Made by a program: the position numbers and the translations under genes. Below are positions 37,559 through 50,000 of a stretch of 64,000 nt of DNA, piece by piece (within the stretch, counting starts at the first letter, position 1; each line of letters opens with the position of its first letter). Under the pieces are notes generated by a model, which searched no databases, was not told where the DNA came from, and saw nothing but the letters and a program-made list of their open reading frames with translations. The stretch spans positions 10,089,271 through 10,153,270 of the forward strand of contig OY992834.1 of assembly GCA_963921425.1 (NCBI GenBank). The letters run 5' to 3'. This DNA is from Dryas octopetala (taxonomy: Eukaryota; Streptophyta; Magnoliopsida; Rosales; Rosaceae).

Positions 37559-40500
37559 GTTTCTGCTGTTCCTTCTCATATAACCTTATACTTCTATGTG
37601 TTGTTGAAGTTTTGTTTAAGTAATATATACTAGGAGCTAATAATTTAATTTTTTGGCCTCAAATTTTCAGATCCAGACACAATAACAAATTTAGGATAAA
37701 AACAACGGACAATTTCTGGCTAAAGTGTTTTGTTTTGTTTCCAGTGTAATGTAACACACAACTTATCATAAAGTCTAAGTTATGGAGTACATTTATGTAT
37801 GAACCGTTAGATATGAAAAGTTTATTTGAACCATAAATAATTATGACCAAGTCCAAATATGAGTGGCATGCATAATTTCAGTACTGAAATTTCCATGTGT
37901 TTAAGTTTTTTTTTTTATAGTTTTTTACATGATAATTATGTGTTTACATATGGGGGTATTATATGAATAATTCTAATACTTTACACCAGCATATGGTAGC
38001 GGTCACCTTTTAGATGGTTCACTTTATACATTACAACTGACATTTAAATATTTAATGAATCCTATTTTGCAGGATCCTGTTGTTCATTCTATTAGAGCAG
38101 CTGTGGACAGGTTATCAAACTCAACAAGTTTCCTTCATTATTTGGGAAAACATGCACTTATTATGCAGGACGAGTTACCAAGTCCATCTATGGATCAGGC
38201 TGATGACCAAAGATATCATTTCATGTCACTTCTCTTGAACTTGGCAAACACATTTCTGTATATGGTTAATACATATATAATTGTCCCAACAGCTGACAAT
38301 TATTCCATGACCCTTGGAGCAGCAGCAACAGTCTGTGGTGTTGTGATTGGGTCAATGGCTGTTGCCCAGGTGTTTTCTTCAGTTTATTTCAGTGCATGGT
38401 CAAATAGATCATACATGAGACCACTTGTATTCAGTAGCATCATTCTTCTTGTGGGAAATACTTTATATGCACTGGCTTATGATCTTAATTCAATATCAGT
38501 ACTTCTGATTGGTCGACTATGCTGTGGGTAAGTGAGTATTTTATAGTGAAACTTACATTTGATTTTCGATTAGCCGATTACTATTGCATGTCATTTTTTA
38601 ATGTTGATTGCAATTTTGGAATATATTATGCATGATCTCTGCTTTCATGTCATAAGTAGTATGTAGTATCCTTTGTAAGTGATTAGGGTGTATTTGTTCT
38701 TTTGCATTATGTTTTTCAAAAGGATTTTGGTTTTACTCCAAACTTTCATTTAGAGTTGTTTTTGATTGTGTGAAATTACTGTGAATAAGCATAGTGCTGA
38801 TTATGCTTGTTTAAGATCTTGTGATTCTGTTACTGCATTAGTACAAAGTTTATATTCGTATTCAGGATTTCTTTTCAAAGGATTCAGTATGTTCGTTTTG
38901 CTTTATTAATCTACATACTGATGCTATCAATTTTGCAGGTTAGGTTCTGCAAGAGCAGTTAATAGGCGTTACATCAGTGATTGTGTACCTCTTAAATTGC
39001 GAATGCAGGCTTCTGCTGGTTTTGTAAGCGCTGGTGCACTTGGAATGGCATGTGGTCCTGCTCTTGCTTGTTTACTCCAAACTAATTTCAAGATTTACAA
39101 TTTGACATTCAATGAAGACACATTACCTGGTTGGATTATGGCTCTCGCATGGCTTATGTATTTGCTGTGGTTGTGGATTTCTTTTAGAGAGCCTTCTTAT
39201 GAGACTAAAGAAAATCTTGTTCCACAGGAAGCTAATTCTGGTTTGTAAACAAGATTGCTTAGTTATTTTGAACAGACAATTTTTCCTGATGATGTCCCAA
39301 TTTATACAATAAAATTTTGGATCCTTTATCCTTTGTGCTATTAATGTTCACTCTTGTCATCTCTTATGCCACAATTTTCTCCATTACTAATGCAGAGTTT
39401 GTTTGGAACAGGGAAATCTGTAAATATTTCTGTGGAGAATGGTTCTACACAACCATTGTTGATGAACTCCAAAGCTAAGCAACCAGATAAAGATGACGAC
39501 GAAGACTGTGATGATGCTGAAGAAGATTCTGAGGAAATCCAGAAACCAGTCAATTCGCTCATGTCAGCATATAGATTACTTACACCATCAGTAAAGGTCT
39601 GGAGTTTTACTAATTCTCATTTGAAATCATCAACTATTATGCACTTATTTCTGTGTTAGAATAGGTGGCTATTTGATGCTTTCCTTCAAGGAATATGGTA
39701 GAACAATCTCTATTTTATACAGAAAATTTAAATGTGGTATTTTGTATTATCAAGTTAATCATCTATTAGATTCAACTTTGAAACTCACACACTAACATTT
39801 TAGAGACAAAATACTCTTCTCCTTGTAGTTGAAATCGTCATGCATAAAAGGGAGAGGGTGGAACATTCACCAAAGCAACTTAAAGATTACTAGTTTTTGG
39901 GGGGCTCTAGAATTTGCATATTGGTTTTCTAAAACTACAGAAACAAAGATTACATAATTTATTAAGATCAAAAGAGGGCAATACATCTTATAATTTATTA
40001 TAACATTGACAGCATGAAGTCAGAAAGTTAAATGTAGGTCACAAAATTCAGGCATTTTGTGGCTTTTGGGAGACAAATCTATTTAGGTATGTGAAAATCT
40101 GAAGAATGGAGCTACATGATGTTGTAATTGAACATTTTAGATCCTCTCAATCCTATTTTACTTTGGTTTTCTTAGATGTTCTTCATTCATTTCACCTTTT
40201 TCATCTCTCAAGCTGGCTTGGTATGGTAAAGCAGGATCATCTATCACTGGTTTATATCTTTCTTCTCCTTTGAACTTGTTCCTATCTCTGTCATGATATC
40301 TTACTTGAATCTTGCTACTGCTCACCAGGTTCAATTATTCATATATTTTATGCTCAAATATGCTATGGAGATTGTACTTGCTGAATCCAGTGTCATCACT
40401 GGATATTATTTTATTTGGTCAAATAGCAGTGTGGCAATCTTTCTTGCATGTCTCGGGCTAACCGTGCTTCCAGTCAATGCTATTGTTGGAAGCTACATTG

Positions 40501-41252
40501 GCAACATGTTTGAAGAAAGGTAGACCTTCAAGTATGAGAAGTACTATATTATTATTATCTGCTATTACTCACCAACTGATGCATATTTCTTCTCACTGCT
40601 TACCTGGTTGCAGGCAAGTTCTACTGGCATCTGAAATTTTGGTATGCATAGGTATTCTGCTAAGCTTCAACATATTGATCCCTTACTCTGTGCCTCAATA
40701 TGTCGGCTCAGCCCTTATAACATTCGTGTCAGCTGAAGTCCTTGAAGGTAAGCATTTGACACATTTTGCCCCAAAGAATCCTCAATTTGTTTTTGGATTC
40801 ACCAAATTATAAGGGAACAATGCTGTAAATCATTATTCCATTTTTTGGTGGGTTGCTTTTGAAATGTTCTCAAAGTTCCCTTTGCCTCTCAACCATGCGC
40901 TCTTCATTAGAAAAGATGGCATCATTCTACAAGTTGCTATATATCACATTTCTTTTCTCAACATTGCTTTACCTCCTCGACATGAACAAATGACAGTTGC
41001 TACACTAATCCAGGTGTGAACTTATCACTCCTATCTCGTGTCATGTCATCGAGGCTTTCTCGTGGGACTTACAATGGTGGACTGCTTTCAACGGAAGCAG
41101 GGACTCTGGCTCGGGTAATTGCAGATGGAACAATAACCCTGTCTGGGTATTTGGGTGAGAGCAAGCTCTTGAATACCACCTTAGTTCCTTCACTGTTCAT
41201 CTGTGTCTGCTCCATTGTGGCCACCTGCTTCACCTACAACTCTCTCTACTAA
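36166..41252 (+). CDS. PHT5: SPX-MFS vacuolar phosphate transporter (PHT5/VPT type)
   Basis: Predicted 698 residues from ten exons: 36166-36218, 36298-36418, 36698-37009, 37167-37271, 38073-38527, 38939-39240, 39412-39596, 40329-40519, 40614-40747 and 41014-41252; phases join. The N-terminal SPX domain opens [20 protein letters not shown] and has the basic [18 protein letters not shown] helix that binds inositol pyrophosphates in this family. After about residue 250 comes an MFS membrane domain with a split: two helix groups separated by a cytosolic acidic loop ([17 protein letters not shown]) and the motif [11 protein letters not shown]. The protein ends in a hydrophobic helix and TYNSLY. 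Arabidopsis PHT5 proteins move phosphate into the vacuole under SPX control; tonoplast location here is inferred. The intron before exon 7 could take more than one acceptor, and AACAG at 39411 is the only one I found that keeps the frame. Confidence 0.9.
37534..37558 (+). repeat. (CT)n microsatellite in an SPX-MFS intron
   Basis: Short CT tract in the intron between exons 4 and 5. Confidence 0.9.
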
Positions 41253-42009
41253 TTTCCATCCCTTCTCTTGTTTTTAATGTTGTATATTAAAACTAAACTC
41301 ACTCAGTATGAGTCAATGTCAACAATGCTTTTTTATTGCTGGTCTTCATATCATTTCAAATGAAAATGACATGAGCCTTTTACATATATTATATATATAT
41401 ATATATATGTTTACCATGTGCTCCAAATGGTATAGGAGCTTAATAAGACACCTTAATTTTCATGTTTCATTTGACATTCTCCAATTAAGAAAATTTCAAT
41501 AGAAATGAGAATTTTTCATCGTCCAAATAGGAAAGTCGAACAAACAAACATATTCTTTGTGAATGTTAAGGACAGCCACTTATACAGCCGTGAGTGATAA
41601 TCAACTTTGTTTGGATTTTATAATAAATTCCACACACATCAACAATTGATAAACGTTCACATACCATATGCGGCGACTGTCCAAAGCAAAACTCAACATA
41701 TCCGATTATTAAATGATTTGGTCCAAGTACGACACAAAGCACCTTCAAAAGTGCTTGGAAGATTGTGAGTCAAGATGTGATAGAAGCCATAAAGTCTTTC
41801 TTTGCTTCAGGCAGAGCCCATTTTACATGGGCCGGGCTGGCCCGTTTTACACCCAGGTGGACCAAGTATTTCCCTCCCTTTCCAAAATTTCGAGATTTTA
41901 GGGACTGACGTGACGGTTATCCAAAATTTTGCACACTACAAAGATCGTTCACACGAAACCGTAAATCCATTGATTTTGTACAGAGACAGAGACAGAGAAA
42001 GAGAGAAAG
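41253..42009. promoter_or_regulatory. Spacer with SPX-MFS 3' end and YKT6 promoter
   Basis: Holds the 3' untranslated region of the SPX-MFS gene, with an (AT)n patch around 41392-41409, and the YKT6 upstream region with a GA-rich leader (41982-42009) ending at the start codon. No other gene is seen. Confidence 0.5.
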
Positions 42010-44669
42010 ATGAAGATCACGGCCTTGCTGGTCCTCAAGTGTGACCCGGAAGGATCCGACCCGATCATTTTAGCCATTGCCTCCGATACCAAGCAGTTCG
42101 GCTTCTTCCAGAGCTCCTTTGCCAAGGAATTCATCGTCTTCGGCGCTCGCACCGCCTCCAAACGGACAACGACTTTCCGTCAAGCACCAAGGTTGAGTCA
42201 GAGTTTAAGATTTTCGCCAATATTTAACTCTGACATATTATTATTATTATTATTATTCCAATTTGTGTTTCTTTGTAAAATTGCAAATTGGGTCACTGTG
42301 GACATGTGGGACAAATGGTCTTGCTCCCAGAGTCTCAGGTTTAGCAATGCAATCATTTTGAATATGTTTCTTGGACACCCATTTGCTTTTTTTTTTTTTT
42401 TGGTCAGAATCCGTGTATAACATCTGCATTTCTTTTTTTTGCTTCTTCATATATTTATTAGAGTATAAAGTGCATTCTTACAACAGCAATGGTCTTTGTG
42501 CGTTGGGCTTTATAGATGACCACTATCCAGTCCGAAGTGCATTTTCTCTGCTCAACCAGGTTACTCCATGCTCATTAAATCAATTCATTTCACTATTTTG
42601 GTCAATGTATGCCTTCTCTAGGAGCAGAATTGTATTCATACATTCTATAATCCGCCTCATTTGTTGTTCCTTGCCTCCTGTGTAACTTGTTACTCAAGAT
42701 ATGTTTGGTAGTTTGGATTATGTTCTATGAGATATGATTCCCATGGTACAAACTTTAGTGTTATACGCGCGGTTAGGAATTTCTGAGTGGCTTCTACTTA
42801 TTGAAATGACACAATCATTGGCTGAAATTAATGCTTTATCGCTGCTAATTTGGGGCGTGTCTTCCATGGCCTTCACCATTCCCCAATAACAAACTATTGA
42901 AGTTTCTGGCTAGTTGTGTCAACTAAGTAGACACCTGGTAAGATGCTGTGGTCCAATTGGCTTTGGATTACAATTACTTGTGTCTGAGATTTTTGCAAAT
43001 TTGGTTTAATGGACTGCCTTATATATGGTGCTCCAAATTTGTTTAATCTTGTGTTATCAGTAGTGATTAATTGGTATGATTTCCAGGTGCTAGATGAATA
43101 TCAGAAAAAATTCGGTGATTCTTGGAGGACCACACAAGAGGACAACACACAACCATGGCCCTATTTGAATGAGGCTCTGACAAAATTCCAGGTGTGCCTG
43201 TTAATCTGTTTTCTTGTTTATTTAGCTGGAATCATAAGCCAGCAGATGGTTAATTTTGTTTTGTTTTAACATAAGTTATTAAATGAAGATTGTGTTTTCT
43301 GTTTTTACAAAATGATGAAGTTTCATGAGTTATAACTGAAGCCACTTTTCTTCTTTCTTTCTTCATTTTCAAATTTCAGGACCCTGAAGAGGCTGATAAG
43401 TTGTTGAAAATTAATAGGGAATTGGATGAAACAAAAATTATCCTTGTGAGTATAGTGAATTACTTTAGCTACATCTTGCTTGACCTACTGTTGTCTTGCT
43501 TTTTTTTATTTTTTATTTTTTATTTTTTTATAACCTTTGCAACAGTTGATTTAGTACATTCGTTTGTTGGATGTCTTTTTTCTATTTATGTGGAACCGTC
43601 AACTTGACATATTCATTTTGTTTAGTTATCTTCAACTTAAATACTTATCAACTGAAAATTTTTCCCTGAAATATGTTGTGGCAGACATCTTTTACCTTAT
43701 AATTTATCTGCAATATGCCCTATCATATTGGTCACCTCCTGCATTTCTCTTCCGGCTTACTTATTTCCTTCTTTGCTGCAGCATAAGACCATTGATAGTG
43801 TGCTTGCACGAGGTGAGAGACTGGACAGTTTAGTTGAGAAGAGTTCAGATCTTAGTGCAGCATCACAGGTACATGCACACAATGTTTGTGCTACGATTAT
43901 GCATTTGCCACTGCACACTCACATCGTACATATTATCTTCATGTGTGCGTAATCCCATGTTAATTACCTATTATTTCAAGCCTGATGTCAAACGCTTCGA
44001 AATCCTTTAATATCAAGAGAAGTTGGTAGAACACTACATAGGTTCTTTGCATACCATTCATTTAATGGTTAAAGTACTTAATGATGTGATACTCTACCCA
44101 TCACTAGAAAGTGCCATTGTTTAAAATGACCTATTGTCTGGCTGCCTCATGTTCATTGCAAAGAGTTGTTTTTTAGGGTTTGCATACTGGCATTTGCCTA
44201 GTAGCTCGTGATATAAAGCCTTATTTTGGTTCTTTGTTTCATATCTTCGGGTTGTGGCTGTGAGGATTCAATAGACTAATACCCTCAGTGTCAGTTTCAC
44301 TTTTTCCTTTTTTTAATTTATTCCTGGTTTAGGAAAATTGACTTCATGAATCTGTTTGCTAAATTTTGCCAAAGTTATTTGTGTTCGTATTTCAAGCTTG
44401 CATGGATCATTGGAGAGATAGACATTCTGACCTTCTTTTTTTTTTTTTTGCCCTTTTTTCTTTAATTACTTAGTGAGGAAAGGATCATGTTCTGTAATTC
44501 CTTCTGCAAACGAAAATATGTTAAACCACACTTTTTGCTTCTTAGATTTTTGGAAGTAACTGTACCTGAAGTTTATTTCTAATCTGAGAATCTGATGAGA
44601 CAATTGTTTTTGAAACAGATGTTCTACAGCCAAGCAAGAAACGCCAATCGGTGTTGTACCATATTATAA
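42010..44669 (+). CDS. YKT61: YKT6-type longin R-SNARE, with a frame problem at exon 1/2
   Basis: Six exons are recognised: 42010-42191, 42462-42559, 43087-43191, 43380-43445, 43782-43868 and 44619-44669. Exon 1 starts MKITALLVLKCDPEGSDPII (longin domain) and exon 2 carries YKVHSYNSNGLCALGF and DDHYPVRSAFSLLNQ. Exons 4-5 form the SNARE motif (DPEEADKLLKINRELDETK, LDSLVEKSSDLS), and the C-terminus is RCCTIL, a lipid-modified CC-A-A-X-like end as in YKT6. YKT6 is a membrane-recycling R-SNARE of Golgi, vacuole and autophagy traffic. The strong exon 1 donor (CCAAG|GTTGAG) leaves phase 2, but exon 2 needs phase 1, so this join stops after about 62 residues. The family motif SVKHE|EYKVH is found in the other frame of exon 1 (S-V-K-H-Q then E-Y). 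A weak donor (TTTCC|GTCAAG, after 42178) would restore a 191-residue protein. Confidence 0.8.
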
Positions 44670-45721
44670 GCTTCTGAGGCAAGCAGCTATCCTGCAATGA
44701 CAATCCCTTGATATGGTGTTGAAGCTGATGGATGACAAATTGATGATTGTAATATGTTCATATCATTTGTCAACTGTTTGCTAGGCAGAATTTTGTAGAT
44801 TTTTCTCATTTTCTTATACATCAAAGAAAGAAGGGAAACCAAATATTATTGATGGAAAGAACTGAGATTTAGTACGATCATACATATATAAAAGGTCCAC
44901 GATTGTTCGGCACGTTTTAGTTCTGTATTAAAGAGTTACAGGCTTGTCTGTGAGGTACTGTTTGTTTTGTGAGTACTTCGATGCTCAACCCACATCTTTG
45001 TCAAGATGAGTTGGCTAGACTTGAGTGTGAATTAATTACACTGTTATGGTCCATATAGCTTGGGTAGTGGAAGCTGTGGATCATCACAGGTTGATCACAT
45101 AATTTGAAGTTAACATGATCAATGATGTTGGGGGACATGATGGACATCAAACCATAGCTGGGTTGAAAGATAATAATTAACCGAAAGAGTAAAGTTTAAA
45201 GATGTATGGATCCAAGTGCCATCCTTGGATTCTTTATAATAACTAATAATCTTGAAATATCATTCAGACAAAACAAAATAAAGAAAGTCCACACAGGCCA
45301 AAAACAGAAAAATAACCGGATGGAAATTCTTAGGCACATTTTGTTCGCATGTACACCTTTAAACTATAGGTTTCAGACTTTGCATCCACAAAAAAAAATT
45401 GATAAACAAAAACTAAACATAAATGAAAATATTGTAGAAGAGGTTTTACTTTTTTTTTTTTGGCCAGGAAGAGATTCTACTTTTAAAAGTTCACAAAAAT
45501 TCCTAAAAAACTGAACTACCCTTGTTTAAAGAATTGAATACCCTTTCCTTACCACCGTTTTCCTTCAATCTTTTATAGTTTTATGAGTAGAGGCTCATTT
45601 GAAAGAGTCTTTCTCTACAGGATTTAATTTTTTACAAGGATATGACAGTTGCGTAGTTGAGAAGGTTGAGTTTGGATATGAGATGTACTTTGGGTTTTTC
45701 ACAGTTAGAATAAGAGGAAAA
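44670..45721. other. Spacer between YKT6 and the satellite array
   Basis: Contains the YKT6 3' end, then AT-rich sequence. An open frame at 45206-45514 is AT-rich, K/N-heavy and lacks recognised features, so I do not call it a gene. Confidence 0.4.
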
Positions 45722-48700
45722 AAACTTGAGAAACTTTAGGATATAATTTTAGAAGTGTCAAAATATACATTAGGAGGTCACTAGGTACAATTTAAAATGC
45801 ATTAAGGGTATAAACATTTAAAATGTCTCGAGCTACGAACTGAAATTCTTAAGAAATGACTTGGGATACCCTAAGGAACGACTTGAGATGCCCTAAGGCA
45901 CGACTTGAGAAATTATAGGGTATGACTTTAGAAGTGTCAAACATGACTTGAGATGTCACTAGGTACAATTTGAAATGCATCAAAAATATAAATATTTAAA
46001 ATTTACAATGAACGACTTGAGATGCCCTAAGACACGACTTGAGAAACTCCAGGATATGACTTTAGAAGTGTTAAAATATAACTTGGGATGTCACTAGGTC
46101 CAATTTGAAATGCATCAAGGGTATAAACATTTAAAATTCTCAAGGAACGACTTGGCATGCCCTAAGGAATTACTTGAGATGCGCTAAGGCACGACTTAAG
46201 AAACTCTAGGGTATGACTTTAGAAGTGTCAGAACATGACTTGAGATGTCACTATGTACAATTTGAAATGCATCAAGGGTATAAACATTTAAAATGCCTTG
46301 AGCTATGAATTGAAATTCTCAATGAACGACTAAGGATGCCCTAATGAACGACTAAAGATGCCTTAATGAACGACTTGAGATGCCCTAAGGAACGTGAGAA
46401 ACTCTATGCTATGACTTCAGAAGTGTCAAAATATGACTTTTGATGTCACTAGGTACAATTTTAAATGCATCAAGGGTATAAACATTTAAAATTCTCAATG
46501 AACGACTTGGGATGTCTTAAAAAACGACTTAGGATGCTCTAAGGTACGATTTGAGAAACTCAAGTGTATGACTTAAGAAGTGTCAAAACATGACTTGAGA
46601 TGTCAGTAGGTACAATTTGAAATACATTAAGGGTATAAAACATTTAAAATGTCTCGAGCTACGAACTAAAATTCTCAAGAAATGACTTGAGATGCCTTAA
46701 GGAACGACTTGAGATGCCCTAAGACACGACTTGAGAAACTCTAGAGTTTGACTTTAGAAGTGTCAAAACATGACTTAAGATGTCACTAGCTATAATTTGA
46801 AATGTATCAAGAGCATAAATATTTAAAATTTTCAAGGAACGACTTGAGATGTCCTGAGGAACGACTTGAGATGTTCTAAGGCACGACTTGAGAAACTCTA
46901 GGATATGACTTTAAAAGTGTTAAAATATGACTTGAGATGTCACTAGATACAATTTGAAATGCATCAAGAGTATAAACATTTAAAATTCTCAAGGAACGAC
47001 TTGGGATGCCCTAATGAATGACTTGAGATGCTCTAAGGCACGACTTAAGAAAGTCTAGGGTATGATTTTAGAAGTGTCAAAGCATGACTTAAGATGTCAC
47101 TAAATACAATTTGAAATGCATTAAGGATATAAACATTTAAAATATCTTGAGTTATGAATTGAAATTCTCAATGAACGACTAAGGATGCCTTAAGGAACGA
47201 CTTGAGATGCCTTAAGGAACTACTTGAGAAACTCTATGATATGACTTTAGAAGAGTCAAAACATAACTTGGGATGTCACTAGATATAATTTAAAATACAT
47301 TAAGGGTATAAACATTTTAAATGACTCGAGCTACGAACTGAAATTCTCAAAAAATGACTTAGGATGCCCTAAGCAATGACTTGAGATGCCTTAAAAGACG
47401 ACTTGAGAAACTCTTGGGATTGACTTTAAAAGTGTCAAAATATGAGTTGGGATATTACTAGCTACAATTTGAAATGCATCAAGGGTATAAACATTTAAAT
47501 GACACGAACTACGAACTGAAATTATCAAGGAACGCTTAGGATGCCTTAAGGAACGACTTGAGATGCCCTAAGAGACTACTTGAGAAACTCTAGGGTATGA
47601 CTTTAGAAGTGTCAAAACATGATTTGAGATGTCACTAGGTACAAATTGAAATGCATCAAGGGTACAAACTTTTAAAATTCTTAAGAAACGACTTGGGATG
47701 CCCTAAGGTACGACTTGAGAAACTTTAGGGTATGACTTTGGAAGTGTCAAAACATGAATTGAGATGTCACTAGGTACAATTTGAAATGCATCGAGCTACG
47801 AACTGAAATTCTCAAGGAACGACTTGAGATGTCCTAACTCCTAAGAAACGACTTGAGAAACTCTAAGGTATGAAAGAAGTATCAAAACATGACTTGAGAT
47901 GTCACTAGGTACAATTTGAAATGCATAAAAAATATAAACATTTAAAATTCTCAAGTAACGACTTGGAATGGCCTTAGAAACAACTTAGAATGCCCTAAGG
48001 AATGACTTGAGATGCCCGAAGACACAACTTGAAAAACTTTAGGATATGACTTTGGAATCGTCAAAACATGACTTGAGATGTCACTAAGTACAATTTGAAA
48101 TGCATCAAGGGTATAAACATTTTAAATGCCTCGAGCTACGAACTGAATTCTCAAGGAACGACTTATGATGCTTTAAGAAACGACTTAAGATGCCCTAAGG
48201 CACAACTTGAGAAACTCTAGGGGTATGATTTTAGAAGTGTCAAAACATGACTTACGATGTCACTTGGTACAATTTGAAATGCATCAAGGGTATAAACATT
48301 TAAAATGCCTCGAGCTACGAACTGAAATTCTCAAGGAATGACTTGAGATGCCCTAAGGAACGACTTGAAAAACTCTAGGGTATGACTTTAGAAGTGTCAA
48401 AACATAACTTGGGATGTTACTAGGTACAATTTGAAATGCATCAAGGGTATAAACATTTAAAATTCTCAAGGAACGACTTAGGATGCCCTAAGAAACGACT
48501 TGGGATGCTCTAAGGAACGACTTGAGATGCCCTAAGGTACGACTTGAGATACTCTAGGGTATGACTTTAGAAGTGCCAAAACATGACTTAGTATGTTACT
48601 AGGTACAATTTGAAATGCATCAAGGGTATAAACATTTAAAATGCCTCGAGCTACGAATTGAAATTCTTAAGGAACGACTTGGGATGTCTTAAGGAACGAC

Positions 48701-49160
48701 TTGAGATATCTTAAGATACGACTTGAAAAACTTTAGGGTATGACTTTAGAAGTGTCAAAACATGACTTTGGATGTGACTAGGTACAATTTGATATTCATC
48801 AAGAGTATAAACATTTAAAATTCTCAAGGAATGACTTGAGATGTCCTAAGACACAACTTGAGAAACTCTAGGGTATGACTTTGGAAGCGTCAAAACACGA
48901 AATAGGATGTCACTAAGTACAACTTGAAATGCATCAAGGGAATAAATATTAAAAATGCCTTGAGCTACGAACTGAAATTCTCAAAGAATGACTTGGGATG
49001 CTCTAAGGAACGACTTGAGATGCCTTAAGGCACAACTTGAGAAATTTTAGGGTATAACTTGAAAAGTGTCAAAATAAGACTTGAGATGTCACTAGGTACA
49101 ATTGGAAATGCATCAAGGGTATAAGCATTTAAAATTCTCAAGGAACTACTTGGGATTCTC
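45722..49160. repeat. Satellite array with 22-bp modular higher-order structure
   Basis: About 21 tandem repeats fill 3.4 kb. A marker phrase (TACAATTTGAAATGCAT and variants) starts at 45786, 45964, 46099, 46256, 46454, 46611, 46791, 46948, 47105, 47284, 47463, 47640, 47775, 47910, 48089, 48268, 48425, 48604, 48783, 48918 and 49097. The spacings fall into classes near 135, 157, 179 and 198-201 bp. Each repeat splits into 22-bp modules sharing a core like CGACTTGAGATGCCC. Module variants include CACGACTTGAGAAACTC, TATGACTTTAGAAGTGTC, CATGACTTGAGATGTCAC and TACAATTTGAAATGCATC. Class lengths equal 6, 7, 8 or 9 modules plus 3 bp. There is no coding potential on either strand. Confidence 0.93.
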
Positions 49161-50000
49161 TAAGACAATCATTTAAATGAGTAGTTTTCTTAAAAGTTAT
49201 GTTTTATATATTAATTTCTACAAGATTTTAGTAGAGTCAAGATTGTTGAATTTGGACATTTAGTTGAGAGGAGTATAATAATTGGCAATTGGTATCCATT
49301 CGCAGGTGCAGCGTGACTTCATGGTACATATTATGTGGTTATACAATACCTTATACATATATGTGAACATGCTCTAATATCATTAAAAAAATTGGAGCAG
49401 CAAATCCAAAATTAATTAAAAATAGGAAGAAAACTTCAAGACCCTTATAAACACTTATACAAAGTTATAACTTATAACTATAAACTCTATTTTCTTACAT
49501 ACAATCGATATATCTATCTCTGATCATCAGGTAATATATCATGATCCTTCTTTTATAGTGAAAAAAATAGTGACTTTTTTCCTTCTAGATTTGTAAAGTT
49601 TGAGTTATTTCTCTAAAGATGTCATTAAAATGGACAGTTTGTACAAGATTGCTAGACAGCTAGACTGCTAAACTTATGGCCAAAAGGGGTATCTTGATCT
49701 AAATTTCTTTTATCTTTTTCGTATTTTGATACGAATTTATTTTAAATTTTCGAAAAATAAAAAGGAAATCCTAAATACAAATATTAAATAGTAAATACTG
49801 ACATGCCAGCAGAAAGCTCGTAAGTCCGAGGCTTGGGAAGAGTTCGAAACCGAACCAGAAACTAGCACCGCAATACTTCAACTTCCTCCAGACACTGCCT
49901 CATCCAACTGTGTCTCGTTCTCTCTCTAGACTTCTGGGTTCCAATTAATTCTAGTCTCTAGAGAGAGCGAGAGTGATAAACGAGAGGGCTCTGTGAATAA
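49161..50000 (+). promoter_or_regulatory. GET3 upstream region
   Basis: AT-rich sequence from the satellite end to about 49800, then a more balanced leader with 'ctctctctaga' (49919-49929) and 'gagagagcgagag' before the ATG at 50001. No gene seen. Confidence 0.5.

Noticed and set aside
41949..42161. Minus-strand frame opposite YKT6 exon 1
   Set aside because: Shadow of the real longin-domain exon on the plus strand.
45206..45514. 102-codon open frame before the satellite
   Set aside because: Composition is A-rich with K/N/I bias and no recognisable motif or promoter; likely chance.
45722..49160. CRISPR-like or coding interpretation of the 22-bp periodic array
   Set aside because: There are no unique spacers between identical repeats, the host is a plant, and a 22-bp period breaks any reading frame.
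49800..49910. tRNA-like phrase 'gagttcgaaacc'
   Set aside because: No matching acceptor stem, D-arm or anticodon arm around it.
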